NCBI RefSeq assembly: GCF_032362555.1
Contig: NC_083531.1
Location: 3,844,001 to 3,908,000, forward strand
Reading direction: 5' to 3'
Length of the DNA stretch: 64,000 nucleotides
DNA from: Amyelois transitella
Lineage: Eukaryota; Arthropoda; Insecta; Lepidoptera; Pyralidae
Shown: positions 46,651 to 57,600 of the stretch, one piece after another
How the letters are laid out: the number at the start of each line of letters is the position of its first letter
Position numbering within the stretch: position 1 is the stretch's first letter
The notes under the pieces: generated by a model
What the model was told of the DNA's origin: nothing
Database searches by the model: none
Seen by the model: the letters and a program-made list of their open reading frames with translations, nothing else
Made by a program: the position numbers and the translations under genes

Positions 46651-46900
46651 ATCTATACTAATATTATAAAGCTGAAGAGTTTGTATGTTTGAACGCGCTA
46701 ATCTCAGGAACTACTGGTTCGAATTGAAAAATCCTTTTGCGTTGAATAGACCATTTATCGAGGAAGGCTTTAGGCTATATAACATCACGCTGCAACTATA
46801 AGGAGCAAAGAAATAATGGAATATGTAAAAAAGGGGAAAATTATTCATCCTTCAATGATGCCCAAAATAACTATTCCAAGCGGACGAAGCACAGCTAGTT
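46651..46900 (+). mobile_element. Family B element
   Basis: Both ends intact; the 3' end is slightly deleted. Confidence 0.8.
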
Positions 46901-46907
46901 AATCATA

Positions 46908-47176
46908 CATACATAAATATAATCACGTCTATATCCCTTGCGGGGTAGACAAAGTCTTAAAAAGACTTAAGAAGACAGGCCACGTTCAGCTGTTTGGCTT
47001 AATGATAGAATTGAGATTCAAATAAATAAATAGTGACAGGTTGCTAGCATGTCGCCTAAAAGAAGAATCCCAAGTTTATAAGCCTATCCCTTAGTCGCGT
47101 TTTACGACATCTACGGAGAAAGAGATGGAGTCGTCCCATTATTTTTTCAATTGGTGCCGGGAACCACACGGCACAA
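46908..47176 (-). repeat. Family A copy
   Basis: Follows a Helitron; an RTE 3' end begins about 25 bp after it. Confidence 0.85.
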
Positions 47177-47202
47177 TTTCCTTCAATACATACATACATG
47201 CA

Positions 47203-47362
47203 TAAAATCACGCCCCTTTCCCGGAGGGGTAAGCAGAGACTACATCTTTCCACTTGCCACGACCTCTGCATACTTCCTTCGCTTCATCCACATTCATAAC
47301 TCTTTTCATGCAAGCTCGGCGGTTTCGGGTACTCTTGACCTGACTTTTTGCCAGAACGTCCT
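47203..47362 (-). mobile_element. RTE LINE 3' end
   Basis: Extends to the CCAGAACGTCCTT segment. Confidence 0.8.
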
Positions 47363-47672
47363 TTTCTTCAATATAAGAAGCTTAGTTTACTGAATTTGAC
47401 ATAAGATTCCATATTATGTAACCTTGAAATGGATCACCCATCTCTTTATAACTAACATTGAAGTTCTTAACGTACATTAAATCTTTATGCTTTTTTTTCT
47501 CAAGTTGCACCAACGTGCAATTTAAATTTATATAATTTACATAAAAAATGGACTCTCGTACACTGAATTAATGTCTACATTTGAATATACGAATGAAAAA
47601 ATGAAGGGACGGCAGTACGCAAGATGGCGTATGTTGCCGTGTGTGACAGTTCAGATGTCTCGGGATTACATA

Positions 47673-47952
47673 CAAACATACATACATATCACGTTTATAT
47701 CCCTTGCGGGGTAGACAAAGCCAACAGTCTTGAAATGGCTGAATAGCCACGTTCAGCTATTTGGCTTATGAAAACTATTTGGCGTATGATTTTGATAATG
47801 ATAGAATTGAGATTCAAATGGCGACAGGTTGCTAAACCATGGCCTAAAAAAGAATCCCAAGTTTGTAAGCATACCCCTTAGCCTTTTACGACATACTTGA
47901 GAAGAGATGGAGTGGTTCTTTTTCCTATTGGTGCCAGGAACCACACGGCACT
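47673..47952 (-). repeat. Family A copy with small internal duplication
   Basis: Near complete. Confidence 0.8.
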
Positions 47953-48009
47953 CGGGATTACAAGATAGTATAACTAAAAGCAATGTTTTTTCTACTACGT
48001 TTTACCCGC

Positions 48010-48145
48010 TATTTCGGCAGGCGGGAGTCGCTTCGTGTAAAAAACCTGACTCACCCAATCCAGGATCCACAGTCAAAGCCATACCCCTGGTTCCCCTCCA
48101 GAGAGGTGAGGATGCAACCGATACTAAAGCCAGGAGGTAGAAAAA
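48010..48145 (+). repeat. Family D copy
   Basis: Opposite orientation to the 62.3 kb copy. Confidence 0.7.
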
Positions 48146-48583
48146 GTAGCTTTGCACCTTTGCACACCCCAGAAAGATAAAATCCAGTAGCTATTTATAT
48201 CCTAACAGTGAGTCACTATTTATTTACCGATCTGCCATAAAAAAAAATCAATAGATATGACGTCCTGCATAACACCATTCTCTCATATAGGCCTGCCGCG
48301 ATATCCTTAGTTTAGTTTAAGGTTGGGCGCGTCAATGTTTACACGGTAGTAAAAAGGTGAAAAAGTGCCCGCGAAAATTTTGTAAGTACTTTTTTTTTTA
48401 AAGTTGTGCTTTTTTTTATTTAAAAAAAATATTTGTGTTTTAAAATTTGAAATCGTTATCGCAAATAAGTTTTCCATTCAGTGGTTTCCTTTTTTATTAT
48501 TTTTAAAAACAAAATATAAAAAAAAATGTATTTCATTTTTCATTTTTTGACAGCATGTAATATTTTGATTTGAGGAGAAAAAG

Positions 48584-49195
48584 TTGAGCAAGTGTGATAG
48601 TGATATTGAAAGGAGAGTGAACGCGGGGAACATGGTGAATGGAGCTTTGCATGCCTTTATGAGCAGTCGGAAACTATCCAAAAAGGCTCGACTGGCTGTG
48701 CACAAGGGCGTGTTGGTCCCGACATTAATGTATGGGAGTGAACGTTGGGTATGGCAAAACAAACACGAAAGCAGAATAAATGCAGTGGAAATGAGAGCGT
48801 TCAGGAGTATGATGGGTGTGAAATTGAGTGACCGGATAAGGAACAGCGTGATAAGAGAATGTTGTGATGTGAAAGAAGATAGTTATAGGAATAGAAAAGG
48901 GTATGTTAAGATGGTTCGGTCATGTGGAGAGGATGAATGGAAGCAGGTTGACTAAGCAGATATACAAGGAGAGTGTGGAGGGAAAGATCGGAGTAGGAAG
49001 ACCTAGACGAACGTATCTTGATCAAATTAAGGACGTCCTGGTAAAGAGTCAGGTCAAAAGTACCCGAAACCGCCGAGCTTGCATGGAGAGAGTTATGAAT
49101 GTGGATGAAGCGAAGAAAGTATGCAGAGATCGTGGCAAGTGGAAAGAGGTAGTCTCTGCCTACCTCTTCGGGAAAGAGGCGTGATTTTATGTATG
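48584..49195 (+). mobile_element. RTE-type LINE fragment, reverse transcriptase C-terminal part, frameshifted
   Basis: Encodes GVLVPTLMYGSERWVWQNKH then, in another frame, [20 protein letters not shown], the C-terminal end of an RTE-clade endonuclease/reverse transcriptase. One frameshift separates the halves near 48890. 3' end GAAAGAGGCGTGATTTTATG. Confidence 0.85.
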
Positions 49196-49388
49196 TATTT
49201 AATATTTAATTTTTCTACAAACATTTAAAAAAGAAATGTACTAAGAGCAAATTTTGTTACACGTGTTCATGAAATATAAACGTTATATCTAAAAAGTATT
49301 TCATCCTATCAAAAAGATATAAAGTTGTGGAAATTAGACAATAGCGCTAAGTACACTTATATCTTAGATGCTATCTCTCAATTCTCAA

Positions 49389-49603
49389 TCCTACTAATAT
49401 CATAAATGCGAAAGTTTGTGATTATGTCAGGATATCAGTATTGATGTTTGTTACTCATTCACGCAAAAACTACTGACACAATTACGATGAAATTTAGTAT
49501 GTAGGTAGCTGAAGACCCAGAAATACATATAAGCAACTTTTTATCCCGGAATTCCCGCGGGATTGACAGGGTTTCCATGCGGACGAAGTCGCGGGCGGAT
49601 TCT
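49389..49603 (+). mobile_element. Family C element
   Basis: Ends GGGCGGATTCTA, a decayed terminus. Confidence 0.8.
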
Positions 49604-49764
49604 ATTGTTCTATATACTTGATCGAAATTGTCAATACAATTTTATATTTCCATTGCGTCCTACTGGTGGTCATAGTTCACCTCCTTTTCCCATCATGTTG
49701 TCTCCCTCTCTCTTATCTTTGCTTGTTCCTACTTCCCAGTTGCACCCTCACATGTAAAGATTAC

Positions 49765-49965
49765 TAGCTTTCGCCCGCTACTTCGTCCGCGTGTACATTT
49801 TTAGTGCGCGTCGAATTTCGTCCTCTTTTACTACTTTTTCGCGATAAAACGAAGCCAATGATCTTCATCACCGTGAACTCTGTACCAAATTTTATCAAAA
49901 TCGGTTCAGTGGCTTTGACGTGAAATGTAACAGACGGGCAGAGTAACTCTCGCATTTATGTAATT
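49765..49965 (-). mobile_element. Helitron-like element, third type
   Basis: Starts CTAGCTTTCGCCCGCTACTT and contains AAAATCGGTTCAGTGGCTTT, a core shared loosely with family C. Confidence 0.65.
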
Positions 49966-50065
49966 ATTGAAGACTAAAAGTCGTCCATATTGCATAACAG
50001 CGCAACTCTGTATTTCTCTGTAAGTAATTCTCATAGACAAATTCCTTGCCCGTATTGAGAACATC

Positions 50066-50790
50066 AGTTTGCAATTAGGTCTCAAAATCAACCACGCCAA
50101 AACCAAACTAATGGTGGTAGATCGTGCCCGAAGACTTGAACTGACGAATGCTCTCAACTTAGACATCGTCAATGACTTTGTCTACCTGGGGGCCAACATC
50201 AGTGACAGGGGATCCTGTGAGACGGAAATAAGGAGACGAATAGGGATGGCCAAAAATGCCATGTCTCAACTACAAAAGATATGGAAGGACCGAAGCATTT
50301 CACGGAAGACAAAAAAGAAACTTGTCCACACTCTGGTCTTCTCCATATTTAGCTACGGCGCCGAGACATGGGTCCTGAAAAAGGCTGATAGAGACCGCAT
50401 AGATGCCTTCGAAATGTGGTGCTGGAGGAAGATGCTACAGATACCCTGGACTGCCTTCCGTACCAATGCATCTATCCTGCGTGAACTCCAAATCAAAACG
50501 AGACTGTCTACCACCTGTCTCCGCAGGATACTGGAATTTTTCGGCCACATTGCACGGAAAGACGGTCACAACATGGAGCAGCTAATGGTGACAGGCAAGG
50601 TTGACGGAAAAAGACCTAGAGGTCGCAGCCCTACAAGATGGTCGGATCAAATCCGATCGTCACTAAACACCGATCTCCATAAGGCCCTCCACGACGCAAA
50701 GGATCGCAACAGGTGGAAGGAAGAGATCAAAGAGAAAGTGATTCGGCGGGGGAGTCACGACCCTCAGCAATGAGCTATACGACGCGAGGA
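50066..50790 (+). mobile_element. Second LINE, reverse transcriptase C-terminal ORF, open
   Basis: A 234-codon open frame, LGLKINHAKTKLMVVDRARR to GSHDPQQ, with DFVYLGANISDRGSCETEIR and WDRSISRKTKKKLV-like wording. It resembles the C-terminal half of a non-LTR endonuclease/reverse transcriptase. The absence of stops suggests a fairly recent copy; the 5' part is missing. Confidence 0.85.
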
Positions 50791-51061
50791 GGAGGAGGAA
50801 TTCTCATAGGATAACATAATATAAATTGATCTAAAGTTTGTCCGTACATAAAGGATACATACACGTCACTTCTTTTAAACGGAAGAGATTAAGTCAATAA
50901 TCTAGATCACGTCATTACCTACCTACAGCTTGATTTAATTAAGACTCAAATGAGGTTGCTACCCCTAACCTAAAAGTTTATAAACTTTTAAAGGTTGGTA
51001 ACTTTTAAAATTTTAAAATTGGTCTTTAGAGTATTTAAGTTATTAATTTCAAAATGAACCT

Positions 51062-51111
51062 ACGCAGTAAATCTACATCTTGCAAAATTGCAAGATGTAG
51101 ATTTACTGCGT
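51062..51111. repeat. Perfect inverted repeat, 24-bp arms, 2-base spacer
   Basis: 51062-51085 and 51088-51111 are exact reverse complements. Confidence 0.95.
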
Positions 51112-51489
51112 TCACAAATTTGACTTTGAACTGATAAAAAATACATTTTTTTAAATAATGCAGTAAATTTGAAGAGATTTCTTTTGAAATAAGCAGAACC
51201 TTTGTAATTTTGTTTCTTGTGTTTATCAGTCTCGATGTTTTCTGTGTAAATTTGTAAATACACATATAAATATATAAATTAACCTTAACGCAGGCGGCAT
51301 GCTCTTACATTGAAAGAAAAAAATGTTCCTATATGCGAAGGTTTCCTATGTATGGGTTATGTTCCTCTGCAGAGGTTGCGGAAATCAGACAAGAGTCGCT
51401 TTGTGAAGAATCGGACCCAATCTCCAGAGGTTGAGAATTGATCTCGATTGAGTCTACAAATAATATAGATATCTTAGTTACCGGCAACA

Positions 51490-51720
51490 GTTACTATCGA
51501 CACCCAACAATACTATCGATAGAACCCGTACTATTGGTACTGACTATTGCAATAACTATCGATAAGTACAATCGATAGTTTGGTCTATCGATAGTATAAG
51601 CAATACTATCGACGGCAAGTTCACTAGCGATATTCCAAAACTATCGATAGTATTGTAATTTTAAATGCAATTGTACCAAATTGAGCTATCGATACTATTG
51701 ATAATCCTATCGATATTGCT
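51490..51720. promoter_or_regulatory. Cluster of TATCGATA sites
   Basis: Six exact TATCGATA and several near matches within about 230 bp. In Drosophila TATCGATA is the DRE bound by DREF, and CGATA clusters bind BEAF-32, an insulator protein. Function here is unproven; no promoter-proximal gene is visible. Confidence 0.5.
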
Positions 51721-52522
51721 TTTTATTGAAACTAACGATTGTTCGGCACGGCAACGTTATTTGCAACTTAACACCGGAAAGATACCATGCAGATGCTATA
51801 CCAATATCAAAAAAAAACCACACGTCAAAGGTAAGGCGCCTTAAACAAAGATGGCGTTTTGCAAAATAATGACGTTGGGTTTCCCGCCAAAAAATTATTT
51901 AATGCCAGTCTAAGACTTAATGTTATCAAAAGAAAGAAATCTCGCGACACGTTGATTATAGATATCCTTATGGCCGTGTCAATGATATGAGATAAAGAAT
52001 ATTACAAAAGTACATGTATATGCCTATATGAGATACGATATATGTCATTTATGGTTTTCTAATTTCAAAATACATTTGTCATTTTTAAATATTTAAGACG
52101 GCAAATACTGTATTTTCGCAAACCGCACGGCAAGGGCATTGATTTCTAGTTTGACGACGTGTCACCATAAATTTAGCACCTCTTGTTTTGATGATGGGGG
52201 TAAATTCGTAACATTATGTTATTATCTCGCCCAAAAAGCAGGGTTTTATCAGTGATTCTCAGTGGCTATCAAAACATCGACCCATTTATCAGTTTCATAT
52301 TTATTAATTTTTCATCAGATACGCGTGACTCATAGTGTACCTACAAGTATATTATAGATGATTCAGAACATAGTATACTATGTGGATTGGTTCATACATA
52401 CAAATACCTGACGGGGTGGTAAGATCTATTGATCTCAATCAGAATAATTTATGACTATAGAACTGGTAAGCACTGTTAAATGAGACGTCGCAACTAACGG
52501 CAGTCCCAACAGTCCCACAATC

Positions 52523-52748
52523 GAAGAGTTTGTTTGTTTGTTTGAATGCGCTAATCTCAGGAACTACTGGTTCAAATTGAAAAATTTATCGAGGAAGGCT
52601 TTAGGCTGTATAACATCACTATGTAACTATAAGGAGCGAACAAATAATGGAAAATGTAAAAAAAACGGGGAAATTTATTCACCGTTGAGGGCTTCAATGA
52701 TGCTCAAAATAACTATTCCACGCGGACGAAGTCGCGGGCACAGCTAGT
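52523..52748 (+). mobile_element. Family B element, 5' truncated
   Basis: Starts at GAAGAGTTTGTTTG; intact CTAG end. Confidence 0.75.
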
Positions 52749-53681
52749 GTTTTTATATTATTTATTAGTTTCAATTACAATATGACATTTCTGGTCTAGG
52801 ATAATCAGTGATCGATTCTGTAATGCGCATACAGGCACCGCTTCGAATCCCACCTCGGCTATATACCTAACAATGACATTTTCCAATTTTTATATACCTA
52901 CTTTAGTTTGAAAACTAACTAATGCTCTTACGTTGAGAAAAACTATCATGAGGAAATCTGCACAACAAATTCAGACAACTGGAGGATATATATTAGCATA
53001 ATAAATTAAACCATATAATGTATAATATAGAATGCCGTATTATTCAGAATGATTTTTAAACATAACGTTTTTTTGCATAATGGTGTCTGTATAAATATTT
53101 AAAGCATAACTTATTGAACCTAGCCTTAAAGTGACTAATGCCTTATTTTGTGGCAAAAATTTATAATGGCTTAGACCTATTATGCCAAAATAAGCACACC
53201 AAAACCGTTATGACAAAGAACATTAGGGCAAAATAATTTATGCCAAAAAATAGCTCCCAAAGGCGCACCCCGGGCTCCTCTTTAGAGGATGAGGTCACAA
53301 CCTATACTAATGCTAGGAGGACTATCATATGCGTGTATCAATTATAGAATTAACCTATATTCGTTCTTAATTTATGTTTTGCTGCGAAAATTTTGCAAGT
53401 AATGCATTTGGTTTTAGACACATTAAAATTTTTGAATAATAAAACACGTGCAGTATCGTGTGTCAGTCTGTACTTCCTCGTTTCTTTAGACGGGGAGTCA
53501 GCTTCAATATTAACGTTGGAAAATAATTTGTACGAAAATTTACGGCAAGGCAATTTTATTTATATATTTTTATTACTTTTCGTTTTTTCAACGTCAGCCA
53601 AGCAGTAAATTATAACAAAATTCTATTATTTTTAAAAATAAACAATATAAATACAAATTAAAGTAGGTGAAACTAAACATG

Positions 53682-53912
53682 CCGTGTTTTTACCGGGACC
53701 AATATAAAAAAGAATAGGACCACTCCATCTCTTTCTCATGGATCTCTTCCTTAATGATAGAATTGAGATTTAAACAGTGACGGGTTGCTAGCCCATCACC
53801 TATAAGAAGAATCTTATTATAAGCCTACCATTTAGTCGCCTTTTACGACATCCATGGGAAAGAGATGGAGTGGTCCTATTTTTTTCTTATTGTAGCCGGG
53901 AACCACACAGTA
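53682..53912. repeat. Opposed family A fragments
   Basis: A plus-strand head to 53745 is followed by a minus-strand copy. Confidence 0.75.
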
Positions 53913-54504
53913 ACAGTATAATAAGTTTTATTCAAGTGATCGAAATAAAGGTCACTAGCTCCCCGTCTATTTGCGTAAATTCGATTCATAACATCTACCA
54001 ACGCAACATTATTTAGTGCGTAACACATCGACATTAAAAATAATTGACATTGAATTATAAAATTTGACTATGTACAAATTTGTCAGTCGTAAATTATTTA
54101 TTGTTAAGTAAGTACTTAGGTGATTTTGTGTTTATGTAAGATTTTTTAAAGTTTTATAAAGGTCAAAGTCAACCGTGTGGTTTCCGTCGCAAAATAAAAC
54201 CAGTACATCGCTGTGGATGTCGTAGAAAGCGACCAAAGAAAGGAAAATATTAGTGCATTAAAAAATAATAAGCATGTAAAAAAACTGGACGTCATTCATA
54301 AACGGAAATTAATTATTGAAGTTCGGATGTATTAACTAAAACTACAACAATTATTAACATTAAAAATTTCAAGGAAACTGTCTTGAGTCACAACTTGCTA
54401 TATAATACATAAAAATATTAGGTACCTGAATCCTGCATTTAACTTTAAACATAATGCTAAATAAAATTACCTACCACAGGACATTGTGAAAAACTAATGC
54501 CCAT

Positions 54505-54514
54505 GCAAAGCTTT
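54505..54514 (+). promoter_or_regulatory. Promoter 10-mer GCAAAGCTTT shared with spook
   Basis: Lies 81 bases upstream of the TATA box. Here it is preceded by CAT, giving ATGCAAAG, one base off the POU octamer ATGCAAAT. Confidence 0.35.
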
Positions 54515-54585
54515 CGAGGTTCGCATCAAAAGGGCTCCCCTCATACACCATGCTTATTGATTAGGAGTTTATGATAGTGCCTTGA

Positions 54586-54593
54586 TATATAAG
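54586..54593 (+). promoter_or_regulatory. nvd: neverland TATA box
   Basis: TATATAAG, about 68 bases before the split start codon; transcription start expected near 54615. It leaves a very short exon 1 of about 40 nt. Confidence 0.6.
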
Positions 54594-54614
54594 AGATTTT
54601 AAACAAAAGAGCCT

Positions 54615-54655
54615 TCTAAGACTTGTAGCCAAAGCCGTAGAAAGTAATTAAAAAT
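54615..54655 (+). other. nvd: neverland exon 1 (leader plus first two bases of a split ATG)
   Basis: The predicted short exon ends ..AAAAAT before the strong donor GTAAGTATG. The 59-nt intron ends TTTGTTTCAG at 54714. Joining gives AT|G TAC AAA ATG, in frame with the internal ATG. Confidence 0.55.
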
Positions 54656-57600
54656 GTAAGTATGCTTTTTTTTTAATTTTGTTTTTGTAATATGTGTATT
54701 GGTGTTTGTTTCAGGTACAAAATGTTGCGAAACGGATCAGATATTTTTCCGAGCGTGCAAATGAAAAGTTGTTTCCAAAATGAAGCCTCATTAACTTATT
54801 CCAAATGTCATTCCGCCATTTTGAAATCTGAAAAGAGTGAAATTTTATTTTTTTATTTCAATTTGACGTTTAGTGCTGTTAATTGGCTGTTGAATTTTAT
54901 CTTTGATAATTTAGCTTTTATTTTATTATCTGTGATATTAGTGTTAGTTGTTTACGTTGTGTGCAAAAGTTTTTGGTGCCCCATAGACTATAGAAAGGTG
55001 AGATATTTGTATTATAATTTTTTTTTGTTTGTAAGAATCACTTTTTTTTAATTCTTTAAACGTTCATAGCAACAAGTCCTTTAAGGCTCCCCTGAATTGT
55101 ATTCCTAATTAATAGTCATTAGGTAATTTTCTTACATACATACATACATATGGCCACGTTTATATCCCTTGCGGGGTAGACAGAGCCAACAGTCTTGAAA
55201 ATACATTCAGGCCACGTTCAGCTATTTGGCTTAATGATAGAATTGAGATTCAAATAGTGACATGTTGCTAGCCCATCGCCTAAAAGAGGAATCCCAAGTT
55301 TAAAAGCCTATCCGTATGTAATTTTCTTATAACAATTTTTTTCAGGAACTAATAGACGTGGGATTTGAACACATACCACCTGGTCCTGATAAGGCAGCGA
55401 AGATCAACAGGGCTCGGAACGCGAGGAAGCTGGGGTCCAAAATACCCCCACCGTTTCCGAATGGCTGGTTTGCTCTGGTCGAAAGCAAGGACCTCAAAGA
55501 TGGTGGTGTCATTCCTGTTGATGCTTTAGGTATTTTTTTTTTTCAATTAACTGTTGCCCGTGACTTTGCTCGCGTGAGAGGCTTTTTGTAGTACCTGTTT
55601 AAACAACAATTATTTATACATACTAATAATAGACTTATAATTAATTCTGCAGTATTCTATTCTCGTGCTAATTTATTTTATTACATAACATTGCTAGTAA
55701 TATAAACATACTATCATTTTTTTTCCTAAATGAGTAGACTTTTTATTAATCGCCCCCTGTCAGATTTATTGGAAAAATATTTCAAGTTTGTACAACCACT
55801 CGAATTTAACTTGCCAAATTGATTGGTGCCCAAATACCTAACTTTGGTACCAAGTAAAAAGGTTCAAGGAGCGTTTTGGAACATGCTATTAATGTATTGA
55901 TTACAACTCTTTATTTCCCTCTCATCTTTCCATGTTGCCAGCTTTGCAACCTCAACCAAATATAATAGTTTTTTTCTGCTCTGCTTAAAACTACATTTTT
56001 TTTTATTAAAGAAAACATTTTTAAAATCGTGCCGTGTGGTTCCCGGCACCAAAACATAAAAGAGTAGGACCACTCCATCTCTTTCCCATGAATGTCGAAA
56101 AAGGCGACTAAGGGATAGGCTTACAAACTTGGGATTCTTTTTTAGACGATGGGCTAGCACTGTTTGAATCTCAATTCTATCGTTAAGCCAAACAGCTGAA
56201 CGTGGCCATTTAGTCTTTTCAAGACTGTTGGCTCTGTCTACCCCGCAAGGGATATAGACGTGACCATATTTATGTATGTATGTTTTTTTTTAATCATCTC
56301 ACATTTTCAGGTCAGAACCTCTGCGTTTATCGGGGCGAAGACGGCGTCGCGCGATGCGTAGACGCATACTGCCCCCACTTGGGAGCCAACCTGGGTGTGG
56401 GGGGGTCAGTGTGTGGGAACTGCATCGAATGCCCATTCCATAAATGGAAGTTTGGGGAAGATGGCGCTTGCGTCAGCGTACCAGGGGTTGAGAATGGTTA
56501 GTGAACGATACAACGCTCCTAATATCCTACTACTATTATAAAGGCGAAAGTTTGTATGGATGTTTGTTACTCTTTCACGCAAAAACTACAGAACCGATTA
56601 CCATGAAATTTGGTATGTAGGTAGCTGAAGACCCAGAATAACACATAGGCTACTTTTTATCCCAGAGTTCCCGCGGGATTGATAGGGTTTCCATGCGGAC
56701 GAAGTCGCGGGCGGCCTCTAGTATAATAATAAAACGCCGGGGGTGCCTGACTAGATCACCACGATTTCACGCCCCGCAGTCTCACCTCTCGACATCCTTA
56801 GCCACCCACGCCGATGTTGCCCCTTTGTTGCCAATCATGGTGACTGATTTGAGGGGCCCATTTAGTGAGTGGCGAGTCACCACCTGCCACATAGTAGTCA
56901 CGTATTCATAATAATGGCAGGTGTATTGTTGTTTTTTTTTTCATTTCCCCCCCCCCCCCCCCCCTTTTTTATTATATTTAAATTTTAGCTGTTAGTTGGC
57001 CTAGTTACCTACCTGTAGTTCAGGGTCGACCGAATCTTTTTCAGGAACTGGCCTCCCCACAAAGATCATTAATAACCATTTAGCTATATGTAGTTAAGTT
57101 AGCTTAAGCATTGATCTTTGTAAAGAGGTAATAAACGAATTTGAATTTGAAAGTATGAAAATATTCAAACCGTCTTGTCCTAACCAGCACCCCGAGGAGT
57201 TTCCCTGAAGACCTGGAAGACAGTGGAAGCAGATGGAGCAGTCTGGATCTGGCATGACGCCGAAGGTCGTGACCCACTCTGGTCTTTGGAAGATGCCCCT
57301 GAGCTGAAGATGTGGGGGTACAGAGGAAGGAATGAGTTCGTGGTTAGCGCTCATATACAGGTAATAAGATTTAAAAAAAAATCTGTACCAATATTATAAA
57401 GCTGTAGAGTTTGTTTGTTTGTTTGTTTGAACGCGCTAATCTCAGGAACTACTGATTCGAATTGTAAAATTCTTTTTGCGTTGAATAGACCATTTATCGA
57501 GGAAGGCTTTAGGCTGTATAACATCACGCTGCAACTATAAAGAGCGAAGAAATAATGGAATATGTAAAAAAACGGGGAAAGTTATTCATCCTTCAATGAT

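Larger units (their letters stand above)
51740..54580. other. Proximal upstream region of neverland
   Basis: Mostly unique AT-rich DNA with one family B element (52523) and a pair of family A fragments (53682). 53915-54580 is free of recognised repeats and is the likeliest location of the neverland enhancer. Confidence 0.5.

Noticed and set aside
54692..54721. Earlier in-frame ATG giving [10 protein letters not shown] before neverland
   Set aside because: It lies inside the predicted 59-nt intron; the acceptor TTTCAG at 54714 follows it.
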